From JBIKLM01 sp044375105 (GTDB lineage Bacteria > Planctomycetota > UBA1135 > GCA-002686595), in NCBI GenBank assembly GCA_044375105.1, contig JBILNK010000047.1:1-25337 (forward strand): a stretch of DNA of 25,337 bases, given 5' to 3'. Shown here in pieces: positions 13,420 through 21,233 of the stretch. Both the position numbers and the translations under genes were made by a program. Within the stretch, counting starts at the first letter, position 1. Each line of letters opens with the position of its first letter. Below the pieces are notes generated by a model that had not been told where the DNA came from, searched no databases, and was given only the letters and a program-made list of their open reading frames with translations.

Positions 13420-15891
13420 ATGGGGCTCGCTGGGCCCGGCCAGGGCCCGGCCGAGCAGTTGGCCGCGGGGGCCCCCGCGGGGCTCGCGGCGGGCGACTGG
13501 GAGGGGATCCGGGCGGCCTTCGAGCGCGGGCGGCATGGGATTGTGGCCCTGGAAGGGGGCCTTTCCTGCCGCAACCCGGGTCAGGACTGGACGGTGCGCT
13601 TCGATGGCCAAGGGTTCACAGTCGAGCCGGACGGAGGGGGCTGGGCTTGGGGGCTCGAGCTGGCCGCCTACGGCTGGGGCGGCGAGCTGGCGGCCGTCGA
13701 CGGGGCAGCGGCCCGCATCGTGGAGGGCAGCGGGCTCGAGTACCGCTGGGACGGGCGCTTGACCGAGTGGTTCAAGAACGACCCGCGCGGCCTCGAGCAT
13801 GGCTTCACGGTCTCTTCCCGGCCGGCACAGGCGCAGGGCATCTTGACCCTCGACCTCGACGTGCGCGGGGGCCTCGAGCCGCGCCTCAGCGACAGCCGCC
13901 GCGATCTGGCCTTCGGGCCCGCCGGCGCGGCCGCGTCGTTGCACTACGCCGGGCTGCTGGCTTTCGATGCGGAGGGCCGCGACCTGGAGGCCCGTTTCGA
14001 GCTCGCCGGCGCGGGCCTGCGCCTGTCCGTCGACGACGCGGGCGCCGTGTACCCGCTGACCATCGACCCGATCGCTCAGCAGGCCTACCTCAAGGCCTCC
14101 AACCCGGGCCTCGATGACGAATTCGGCGGCGCCGTGGCCGTCTCCGGCAACACGGCGGTGGTCAGCGCGCGCTTTGAAGACAGCAACGCCACGGGCGTCA
14201 ACGGCAACCAGTCGGACAACAGCGCCAGCGCAGCGGGTGCTGCCTACGTCTTCGTCAAGCAAGGGGGTGTGTGGAGCCAGCAGGCCTACCTCAAGGCCTC
14301 CAACGCCACCGCCAGCGACCTATTCGGCCAAGCGGTGGCGATCTCTGGCGACACCATCGCGGTCTCCGCCCTGAACGAGGACAGCAACGCCACCGGCATC
14401 AACGGCAACCAAGCCAACAACAGCGCCGCCGACGCAGGCGCGGTGTACGTCTTCGTGCGGAACGCAGGCGTCTGGAGCCAACAGGCTTACATCAAGGCCT
14501 CCAACACCGGCGCGGGCGATAGTTTCGGCCTGTCGCTGGCCCTCTCCGGCGACACCCTGTTGGTCGGCGCGCCCTTCGAGGACAGCAACGCCACCGGCGT
14601 CAACGGCAACCAGGCCAATGAAAGCGCCTCGAACTCCGGTGCCGCCTACGTCTTCGTGCGCAGCGCAGGCGTGTGGAGCCAGCAGGCCTACCTCAAGGCC
14701 TCGAACGCCGGCGGCTTCAATGGCGACCAATTCGGTCATTCGGTGAGCATCTCCGGCGACACATTGGTCGTTGGCGCCTACGCCGAGGACAGCAACGCCA
14801 CCGGGGTCAATGGAGATCAACTGAACAACACCGCCGTGGACTCAGGCGCAGCCTACGTCTTTGTGCGCAACGCGGGTCTGTGGAGCCAACAGGCCTACCT
14901 GAAGGCCTCCAACACCGGCAACGACGACTGGTTCGGCTGGGCCGTAGCCGTTTCCGGGGATTCGATCGCCGTGGGCGCCTACTCCGAGGACAGCAACGCC
15001 ACCGGCATCAACGGCAACCAAGCCAACAACACCGCCAGCTCCGCGGGCGCTGTCTACCTCTTCCGCCGCAACCTCGGGACCTGGAGCCAGGAGGCCTACG
15101 TCAAAGCCTCGAACTCGGGCGCCAACGACCAATTCGGTCGCAACCTGGGGCTTTCCGGAGACATCCTGGCGGTCGGCGCCCGCGCCGAGGACAGCAACGC
15201 GACCGGCATCAACGGCAACGAGCTCAACAACCTCTCCACCGAATCGGGCGCCACCTACGTTTTCCGCCGCAGCGCGGGAACCTGGGCCCAGATCGGCTAC
15301 CTCAAGGCCTCCAACGCCGAGTTCTTCGATCAGTTCGGCTGGGCCGTGGCCGTCTCCGGCGAGCTGGTGCTGAGCTCGTCGGTCTTCGAGGCCAGCAACG
15401 CCTCCGGCGTCAATGGCAACCAGGCCAACAACAGCCTGGCCTCCGGGGCCGCGTACCTGTTCGATCTGGGCCTCGGCTTGGGCCTTTCCCCCTACGGCAC
15501 CGGCACGCCCGGCTGCGCCGGCCCCCAGGTCCTCGGCGCCACCCACGCGCCGCTGATCGGCTCGCCCGCCTTCGCCCTGACCTGCTCCAACGCGCCCCCC
15601 TCCAGCGTCGGCTTCGGCGTGCTCGCCAGCGCCCCGGACCTCCTCGGTTCCGACCCCTTCGGCCTGGGCGTGCTGCTGCACATCGACCCGCTCTCCAGCG
15701 CCCTCCTGACCCTGCCTTTCAGCAGCGACGCCCTCGGCAACGCCAGCGCCCCCGCGCCGATCCCGAACAACCCGAACCTGATCGGCCAGACCCTCTACGC
15801 CCAGGTCCTGTGGTCCTGGACCACCTGCCCCCTGCCGCCCTTCAACCTGAGCACCAGCAACGGCCTATCCCTGACCTTCCTGGTCCCCTGA
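13420..15891 (+). CDS. Secreted FG-GAP (integrin-like) seven-repeat propeller protein with shared C-terminal beta domain
   Basis: The product has 823 residues from the first canonical ATG. The true start is probably upstream: the frame is open back to a stop at 13270-13272 and encodes a textbook signal peptide (TATKALLLCLTPLTTPLAAPALA, given here in parts: charged Lys, hydrophobic core, ALA cleavage site). The only plausible initiator before it is ATC at 13315. Residues about 1-215 form a beta-rich region ending in VYPLTIDPI, which commonly precedes FG-GAP repeats. Seven repeats follow at 14080, 14281, 14482, 14683, 14890, 15091 and 15292. Each starts QAYLKASN and holds FG, SGDT, EDSNATGxNGNQ and a YVF strand; seven units suit a closed seven-bladed propeller. 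The C-terminus (from 15496, GTPGCAGPQVLG) is the shared beta domain, with NPNLIGQTLYAQVLW. A surface adhesin or binding protein is likely. Confidence 0.9.
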   Translation: MGLAGPGQGPAEQLAAGAPAGLAAGDWEGIRAAFERGRHGIVALEGGLSCRNPGQDWTVRFDGQGFTVEPDGGGWAWGLELAAYGWGGELAAVDGAAARIVEGSGLEYRWDGRLTEWFKNDPRGLEHGFTVSSRPAQAQGILTLDLDVRGGLEPRLSDSRRDLAFGPAGAAASLHYAGLLAFDAEGRDLEARFELAGAGLRLSVDDAGAVYPLTIDPIAQQAYLKASNPGLDDEFGGAVAVSGNTAVVSARFEDSNATGVNGNQSDNSASAAGAAYVFVKQGGVWSQQAYLKASNATASDLFGQAVAISGDTIAVSALNEDSNATGINGNQANNSAADAGAVYVFVRNAGVWSQQAYIKASNTGAGDSFGLSLALSGDTLLVGAPFEDSNATGVNGNQANESASNSGAAYVFVRSAGVWSQQAYLKASNAGGFNGDQFGHSVSISGDTLVVGAYAEDSNATGVNGDQLNNTAVDSGAAYVFVRNAGLWSQQAYLKASNTGNDDWFGWAVAVSGDSIAVGAYSEDSNATGINGNQANNTASSAGAVYLFRRNLGTWSQEAYVKASNSGANDQFGRNLGLSGDILAVGARAEDSNATGINGNELNNLSTESGATYVFRRSAGTWAQIGYLKASNAEFFDQFGWAVAVSGELVLSSSVFEASNASGVNGNQANNSLASGAAYLFDLGLGLGLSPYGTGTPGCAGPQVLGATHAPLIGSPAFALTCSNAPPSSVGFGVLASAPDLLGSDPFGLGVLLHIDPLSSALLTLPFSSDALGNASAPAPIPNNPNLIGQTLYAQVLWSWTTCPLPPFNLSTSNGLSLTFLVP
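14080..15472 (+). repeat. Seven tandem 201-bp coding repeats (FG-GAP blades)
   Basis: The unit length is exactly 201 bp between starts, except 207 bp for the fourth unit, which has two extra residues. Units two and five share a stretch of over 40 identical bases covering EDSNATGINGNQANN. This suggests recent duplication or gene conversion within the array. The last unit is the most diverged (SNASG). Confidence 0.9.
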
Positions 15892-16056
15892 AGCCATCCG
15901 CGGCCGTTCTGGCTAGGGGCGCATCGCCCGCGCAGCTGCTTTGTCCGGCTGCACGGGGGCGCTGGCCCTCTAGGAAGATCCGGCCGCCTTGGCTCCCCCG
16001 GTGACCCGCACTCGCTGTGTCGTCCTCCGGTGCGGCGCGGTGCTCGGAACGGGGCT

Positions 16057-17454
16057 TCAGCGCGGTGCGTCGGGATCGGCGCGCTCACCGGCTTCGGCGG
16101 CTCGGCGCAGCTCCGCGCCGGTCAGGTCGTTCTTGCCGGGCCAGGCCAGGGGCCAGGTGGTCAGGCAGCGATCGACCTCGAGGCCCTCAGCGGCGATGTA
16201 GCGGGCCAGGGTCAAGGAGCGCCCGCGCAGGGGCTGGCCGGGGCGATAGAACAGCAGGTCGCCGGTCAGCAGGGTCTTGGTGCGAGGCAGATAGACGAGC
16301 AAGTACTCGTCCGTGTGATCGGACTGGGGGTCGTTGATCAGCAGCACCTCGGCGCGCTCGTCGGCGTGGTGCCAGCGCTGGGGGACGGCCTCCAGGCGCA
16401 GCGGGCCGGGCGCGCGGGACCACGCGTCGGGGCGCAGGCCGAAGGGCGCCGCCAGGGTCTCGCGGATCGCGGGCAGCGAGCTGGGCGGAGCTAGCACGGT
16501 GGCGCCCTGTGCGGCCCAGGCCCGCACGCCGCCCAGGTATTGGCCGTGGATGTGGCTGAAGGCGAAGTGGGTCACCGGTTTGCCGAAGCGGGCCTTCACG
16601 GCCTGGATCAGTTGCTCGGTGTTGCGGCTGGTGAAGGTGCCTTCGAAGGCCAGCAGCCGGTCTTCGAACTCGACCACGAACACGCGCGCGTTGGCGCGTT
16701 CGAGTTCGCAGCCGAACAGGCCGCCGCCGTAGTCCAGGAAGACGAAGTCTTCCGGCGGGATCACCAGGGCCTCGTCGCGGCCCGGCTCGCCCCGCGGGCA
16801 GCGCGGGGTCGCCTGCGCTTCCCGGGGGCCGAACTCGAAGCGTGCAATCCGGCGTCCGGCGCGCGTGACGGTGACGATGGGACCTTCGTAGGCGATCGTT
16901 TCCGATTGGGAGCCGGAGATGTCGTGGTGCAGGAGGCGGGTCAGCGAGCGGATCGCGGCGGGCCGGTCCTGGGTGGCCGGTGTACTCTCGACCCGCCACA
17001 GCACGTCGCTGGCGGCGATGAAGTGCGGCGGCGTCTGAGTCGTGCCGAGGGTCACGTCCCCGTTGTCGGCGTTTTCGGGTCGCTCGCGCAGGTAGGCCGA
17101 GAGCAGGCCTGGATGGATCATGGCGAGGGTGGCCGGGGCCAGATCGCCCAAGCCTTCGGCCGGCTGCTCGGCGCCGCTCGGGTCGCTCTGGAACAACCGA
17201 CCGCGCCGCCACCAGCGGCGCTCGGCTTGAGCGGGCGACTCGTCCAGGTCGGTCCAGAGCAGTTCGGCTTCGCCTATGGTCTCGTCCAGGCGCACCTCGA
17301 CCCGCATGCGATAGGTCTTGAAGTCGCCCGGGCGCTGCGGGTGGGTGGCGTCGGTCAGCTCGCCGGTGGCGATCGCGCACCAGGCGCTTTGGACCGCGGC
17401 CTGGAGCGGAGCGGCGAACAACACGAGGGCGCAGGGCCAAGCAAGCAGCTTCAT
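16057..17454 (-). CDS. Exported metallo-beta-lactamase-fold protein with degenerate metal site
   Basis: The product has 465 residues. The ATG at 17454 starts a clear Sec signal peptide (MKLLAWPCALVLFAAPLQA). The N-terminal 200 residues or so have no recognised motif (Trp- and Arg-rich, beta-strand style). The MBL fold follows: VVEFEDRLLAFEG, then VTHFAFSHIHGQYLGG, then a later SDHTDEYLLVYLP and LLTGDLLFY. In active MBL hydrolases the first motif is HxHxDH. Here His301 and His303 are kept, but the Asp and third His are Gln305 and Tyr306. The later His and the Asp of TGD are present. A one-metal site is possible, but ordinary two-zinc hydrolysis is doubtful. It lies 51 bp downstream of the jelly-roll gene on the same strand, so the two may be co-transcribed. 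The C-terminal tail is charged and probably disordered. Confidence 0.82.
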   Translation of the reverse strand: MKLLAWPCALVLFAAPLQAAVQSAWCAIATGELTDATHPQRPGDFKTYRMRVEVRLDETIGEAELLWTDLDESPAQAERRWWRRGRLFQSDPSGAEQPAEGLGDLAPATLAMIHPGLLSAYLRERPENADNGDVTLGTTQTPPHFIAASDVLWRVESTPATQDRPAAIRSLTRLLHHDISGSQSETIAYEGPIVTVTRAGRRIARFEFGPREAQATPRCPRGEPGRDEALVIPPEDFVFLDYGGGLFGCELERANARVFVVEFEDRLLAFEGTFTSRNTEQLIQAVKARFGKPVTHFAFSHIHGQYLGGVRAWAAQGATVLAPPSSLPAIRETLAAPFGLRPDAWSRAPGPLRLEAVPQRWHHADERAEVLLINDPQSDHTDEYLLVYLPRTKTLLTGDLLFYRPGQPLRGRSLTLARYIAAEGLEVDRCLTTWPLAWPGKNDLTGAELRRAAEAGERADPDAPR

Positions 17455-17505
17455 GGGGCAGGCGTAGGCGGTCGGGTCGGGGTTGGGGCCTCCATCAGGG
17501 GCCGA

Positions 17506-18555
17506 TCAGGGCAGCAGGCTGATCGTGGCGGCGTTGGTGGCGGCGCTGGGGGTCAGGTTGCTCGGGTCGATGGCCAGGGCGGCGTGGGCGATCGAGAGGC
17601 CGCCCAGAGCGGGGAAAGAGCCGGGCGGCAGGCTGAGGCGCGCGCGGGCGTGGCCGGCGGGGCCGAGCAGGCCCAGGGTCGCGGCGTAGGGGGCGGTGTT
17701 CGGGTTTTGCAGGCTCCACTGGGTCAGGGCGTCGATCGCCAGGGGCAGGAACACGCCGGGGCCCACGGAGAGGCCCGGGGCCGCCGTCTGGAGGCTGGAG
17801 AGCAGCAGGTAAGGGCGCCCGGTCTGTGCGGAGCCCAGGGAGATGTCGAGGACCGCGGAGCCTCCGGAGTTGAGCGAGAGGGCGGAGGGGAAGGCGTCGA
17901 GGCTCTGGTGCTCGAGGGCGTGGAAGTCGTCGCAGATCGAGCGTCCGCGCACCCAGATGCCGGCGCGCGTGCCGGTCGGGGCGAAGGGCGTGCCGACGAT
18001 GCCGGCGGCGGTGAAGACCCCTTGCAGGTTGCCGGCGTCGTCTTCGACCCGCGCCACGGCCAGATCGCCGCCGTCCTCGGCCCACACGGTCAAGCGGCCG
18101 GCCGAGATCGGGCTCGGCAGGTCGTAGAAGATCGGCGTTCCCTGGGAGAACCAGGCCCCGGCGTTGATCGCCGCGTTGAAGAAGATGCGGTCGAACAGGC
18201 CGTCCAGGTTGTTGTCCTGCACCAGCACGGCGACGCCGCCCCAGGTGTTCGGATCGAGGCCGATCACCAGGCCGGCGGCGAAGAGCGGATCGCCGGGAAA
18301 GCGCGCGAAGCGCAGGTCGGCCTTGGCCTGGGTGTAGGGCCGGCTGAAGCCGGTGTGCGACATCCAGGTGTCGTTGGCGAAGGGGATGTTGCCGCGCGCC
18401 GCCTGGCTCTGGATCACGAAGTCGCCGTTGCCCTCGAACCAATTGGGACCCAGGTTCGTGGAGTCGGGCCGGGCGAAGTCGTCGAACACGGCCTGCTGGG
18501 CGAAGGCGGGGGTCGCGAGGGCGAAGGCCAGCAGGCAGCGCGGGATTTGGTTCAT
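17506..18555 (-). CDS. Secreted jelly-roll (LamG/concanavalin-like) protein with shared C-terminal beta domain
   Basis: The product has 349 residues. The ATG at 18555 has a GAGGG ribosome binding site 7 nt upstream and starts a signal peptide (MNQIPRCLLAFALATPAFAQ). The opening FDDFARPDSTNLGPNW with GNGDFVIQSQAARG and the Trp/Phe-rich strands that follow match the concanavalin-like jelly-roll often found in exported proteins. The last 125 residues or so are the C-terminal beta domain: GRPYLLLSSL, FLPLAIDALTQWSL and FPALGGLSIAHAALAIDP. The GRPYLL block is nearly the same as in the protein at the left edge of the window. Function is probably carbohydrate or surface binding; no catalytic residues stand out. 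It is followed at 51 bp by the MBL-fold gene. Confidence 0.85.
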   Translation of the reverse strand: MNQIPRCLLAFALATPAFAQQAVFDDFARPDSTNLGPNWFEGNGDFVIQSQAARGNIPFANDTWMSHTGFSRPYTQAKADLRFARFPGDPLFAAGLVIGLDPNTWGGVAVLVQDNNLDGLFDRIFFNAAINAGAWFSQGTPIFYDLPSPISAGRLTVWAEDGGDLAVARVEDDAGNLQGVFTAAGIVGTPFAPTGTRAGIWVRGRSICDDFHALEHQSLDAFPSALSLNSGGSAVLDISLGSAQTGRPYLLLSSLQTAAPGLSVGPGVFLPLAIDALTQWSLQNPNTAPYAATLGLLGPAGHARARLSLPPGSFPALGGLSIAHAALAIDPSNLTPSAATNAATISLLP

Positions 18556-18562
18556 GGATTTT

Positions 18563-18567
18563 CCCTC
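18563..18567 (-). promoter_or_regulatory. Ribosome binding site of the jelly-roll gene
   Basis: GAGGG on the minus strand, 7 nt before the ATG at 18555. It supports that start over longer in-frame extensions, which continue far upstream in low-complexity sequence. Confidence 0.7.
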
Positions 18568-18688
18568 AGGAAGTTTCTGCGACCACCCTAATGCGGGCCG
18601 CTCCGCCCGCAAGCCGGGCCCTCTGACCCCCCAACCCCCGGGCTGCGCCCACCCGAGCCGGACGGGGCGCCCGCGGGCCCCGCTGGGC

Positions 18689-18997
18689 TCAGCGCGCTGG
18701 CGCCGTCCGCCCGGCCAGGCGTCGCAGAAGCTCCCCATGCCGCTCCAGATCCACCGGGCGGTGTTTGGCCGTGGCTGCGGCCGGATGCTCGGCCAGCGAC
18801 GCCCCGGAGCACCAGGCCCGGCGCGGGCGGATCGGACGACGCACGAAGTCCCCGCCGCAGTTGGGGCACACGCCCGCCAGCAGGCCTTCGGCCCAGTCGG
18901 CACACAAGCTGCATTCAAAGCTGCAGATGCGGGCCTCGGCCGACTCCGGGGGCAGGGGCCGCTGGCAGTGCTCACAAGCGTGGCGCAGTTCGAGCAC
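18689..18997 (-). CDS. DUF1272-family small zinc-ribbon-like protein
   Basis: The product has 102 residues. The first half reads LELRHACEHCQRPLPPESAEARICSFECSLCADW (in parts), then GVCPNCGGDFVRRPIRPR, a strong match to the small DUF1272 family. Seven cysteines (8, 11, 25, 29, 32, 44, 47) lie in CxxC and CxxxCxxC arrangements that should bind zinc. The family has no established function. The start is GTG at 18997, giving the family's usual MLELR opening; no Shine-Dalgarno sequence is visible. Residues after 60 are poorly conserved and basic. It sits between the amidohydrolase and the jelly-roll gene on the same strand, with gaps of 196 and 133 bp, so co-transcription is not obvious. Confidence 0.9.
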   Translation of the reverse strand: MLELRHACEHCQRPLPPESAEARICSFECSLCADWAEGLLAGVCPNCGGDFVRRPIRPRRAWCSGASLAEHPAAATAKHRPVDLERHGELLRRLAGRTAPAR

Positions 18998-19193
18998 GCC
19001 GGGATACCAGCGGCGCGCTCGCGTCGGGCCTGCGCCAGGGAGCCCCGCCGCCGGCGCAGACCCGAAGGCGGCGAGCGGATCGGCGCGCCGCGCGGATTGG
19101 AGTCCCTGCGGCCGCCGGATGACGGCCCGCAGGCATGCGGACAGCCCGGCGTTGCGGCGCGGGAGCAGCCCGCGTCGAATCGGTCCCAGGCGG

Positions 19194-21014
19194 TCAGTCT
19201 GGTCGGCGCCAGATGGTCTGGCCGTCTTTGATCGTTTCGAGGACCCGCAGCGAGCGCAGCTCGCCAGGATCGACGGCCAGGGGATCGCGGTCGATCACGA
19301 TCAGGTCGGCCCGCTTGCCGGGCTCGAGGGAGCCCTTTTGATGCTCTTCGAAGTACTGGTAGGCCGCATCGAGGGTCACCGCGCGCAGGGCCCGATAGAC
19401 CGGGATGCGCTGCTCCGGTCCGATCACGACGCCGCTGCGGCTCTGCCGGTGCACGGCGGTCCAGATCAAATCGAAATGGTCGGGCGGCACCACCGGGGCG
19501 TCGGTGTGGTTGGTGAAGCGCAGACCCAGGGTGGCGGCGTAGCCGGTCGGACTCATCCAGGCGGCGCGCTCGGGTCCGACGGTCTCGGAGACGTGCCAAT
19601 CACCCCAATAGAAGGTATGCGCGGTGAAGAAGCTCGGCACGATGCCGAGTTCGGCCATCGCGTCGACTTGGTCCTTGCGGATCATCTGCGCATGGATCAT
19701 CACCGGGCGCAGGTCCTTGGGCCCGTGTTCGGCCCGGGCCTGGCGCACCGCGGCGATCAACATGTCCGCGGCGGCGTCGCCATTGCAGTGCACCAACAGC
19801 TGCACGTCGTGGCGGTAGGCCACGTCGAACCAGCGGTCCAGCTCCTCCTGGGACACGGTGGGATAACCGCGATAACGTCCCGGGAGCCCTTCGGGCGGGC
19901 GCAGGTAGGGCTTGGTCAGGTAGGCGGTCTTGCCCTGCGGGGAGCCGTCCGCCGAGATCTTGACGCCACCGAACTTCAGCCGATTGACGTAGATGCCGAC
20001 CTGGGTGCGGGCGGCGTCGCGGATCTCGGGCTCCGGGTGGGCGTGCGTCTCCAGCGCCGGGTTGCAGGCGTGCATCGGAGGGTGGTACTCGATCTCGAGC
20101 TTGCGCTCGCCCGCCAGCACGTCGTTGAACAAGTCCCAGCGCGGGTAGCTGACCACGTCGAGGATCAACCGGCCCTGGGCGGCGGTGGCCTTCAGGAGTT
20201 CGATGTCCTTGGCCATCGAGATCCCGTCTTGGGCCGTGGTGATGCCCAGGCTGGCGTAGTAGAGCTGGATGGCTTCGAAGTCCTGGATCTGCTTCTCTAG
20301 CGGGTCCGGCTCGATCAAGCGCAGGAACGGCAACGCGGCCAGTTCCTCCACCACGCCGTCGGGGTGCCCGTCGGCTTCGCGGCGGATCACGCCGCCCGGC
20401 GGAGCTGGGGTTTCGCGACCGAATCCGACCAGCTCGAGCGCGCGGGTGTTGGCGACCAGGATGTGCCCCGAGGCATGGGAGATCAAAATCGGGTGCTCGC
20501 GGCTGACCGCGTCCAGGTCGTGGCGACTTGGATGGCGCCGTTCGGCCAAGAGGGAGTCGTCGTAGCCCGAGCCGATCACGAGCTCGCCGGGCGCGAGCCC
20601 GCTGGTCGCCAGGAATTCGCGCAGCAGGCGCTGGATGTCGGCGATGCGCTCGACCTCTCCCACCGGCGGCGGCGACAGCACCGGCAGACCCCAGGTCATT
20701 TCGTAGCTGGCGATGTGCGAGTGGGCGTCGACGAAGCCCGGCAGCAGCGCTCGGCCGGCTAGGTCGATGCGCTGCGTTTTCCTGTCGGCCAGGGCTTCGA
20801 CCTCCTTCCGTGTCCCGACGGCCAGGATGCGGCCCTCGGCCACGGCCAGGGCTTCGGCGTACGTGGGCTCTGCGCCGGCCATGGTCAGGATCGGGCCACC
20901 GAAATAGAGCCTCTCCGCGCGCTGCGAACGCGCGTCGGAACAACCGAAGAGCAGGTACAGGGGCAGGACCCAGGACAGACGGATCCAGATCGGGTCGATG
21001 CGCGGGAGCCTCAT
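19194..21014 (-). CDS. YtcJ-like amidohydrolase (Amidohydro_3 type), lipoprotein
   Basis: The product has 606 residues from ATG 21014; a GTG two codons earlier is the alternative. A hydrophobic leader ends in the lipobox LFGC (Cys25), so the enzyme is probably lipid-anchored outside the cytoplasm. The amidohydrolase barrel shows the metal-binding DAHSH (His98, His100), VKISADGSPQGKTA, LLVHCNGDAAADM, PVMIHAQMI and FTNHTDAPVVPP. C-terminal GSLEPGKRADLIVIDRDPL is the standard closing beta segment. YtcJ-like enzymes are metal-dependent hydrolases of amide or related bonds with mostly unknown substrates. The motif set looks complete, so activity is expected. The gene is divergent from the helicase gene with a 219-bp spacer. 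Confidence 0.92.
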   Translation of the reverse strand: MRLPRIDPIWIRLSWVLPLYLLFGCSDARSQRAERLYFGGPILTMAGAEPTYAEALAVAEGRILAVGTRKEVEALADRKTQRIDLAGRALLPGFVDAHSHIASYEMTWGLPVLSPPPVGEVERIADIQRLLREFLATSGLAPGELVIGSGYDDSLLAERRHPSRHDLDAVSREHPILISHASGHILVANTRALELVGFGRETPAPPGGVIRREADGHPDGVVEELAALPFLRLIEPDPLEKQIQDFEAIQLYYASLGITTAQDGISMAKDIELLKATAAQGRLILDVVSYPRWDLFNDVLAGERKLEIEYHPPMHACNPALETHAHPEPEIRDAARTQVGIYVNRLKFGGVKISADGSPQGKTAYLTKPYLRPPEGLPGRYRGYPTVSQEELDRWFDVAYRHDVQLLVHCNGDAAADMLIAAVRQARAEHGPKDLRPVMIHAQMIRKDQVDAMAELGIVPSFFTAHTFYWGDWHVSETVGPERAAWMSPTGYAATLGLRFTNHTDAPVVPPDHFDLIWTAVHRQSRSGVVIGPEQRIPVYRALRAVTLDAAYQYFEEHQKGSLEPGKRADLIVIDRDPLAVDPGELRSLRVLETIKDGQTIWRRPD

Positions 21015-21233
21015 CGGCACCAGGGTAACCGTGGAAATTCGAGCGCCTCACGGACGCTCCCATCGGCCAGGCGCGCCCTGGCCGACGGCGGACTCGCCGA
21101 TCCGGCGCTCGAGGGTTTTCGGGCGAATCGGACCCGGCGGGCCCGCGCGAGGCCGGGTCGGGTTACGCTGGCGGATCGCCCGCGGGTCGCCCGAGGTCCT
21201 GCGTTTGTCGGGGTCCGGCCGCTCGCCGCTCCC

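Noticed and set aside
16540..18591. 683-residue plus-strand frame opposite the MBL-fold and jelly-roll genes
   Set aside because: It is the antisense shadow of two genes that have signal peptides and domain motifs; its Gly/Arg/Val-rich sequence has no recognisable domain.
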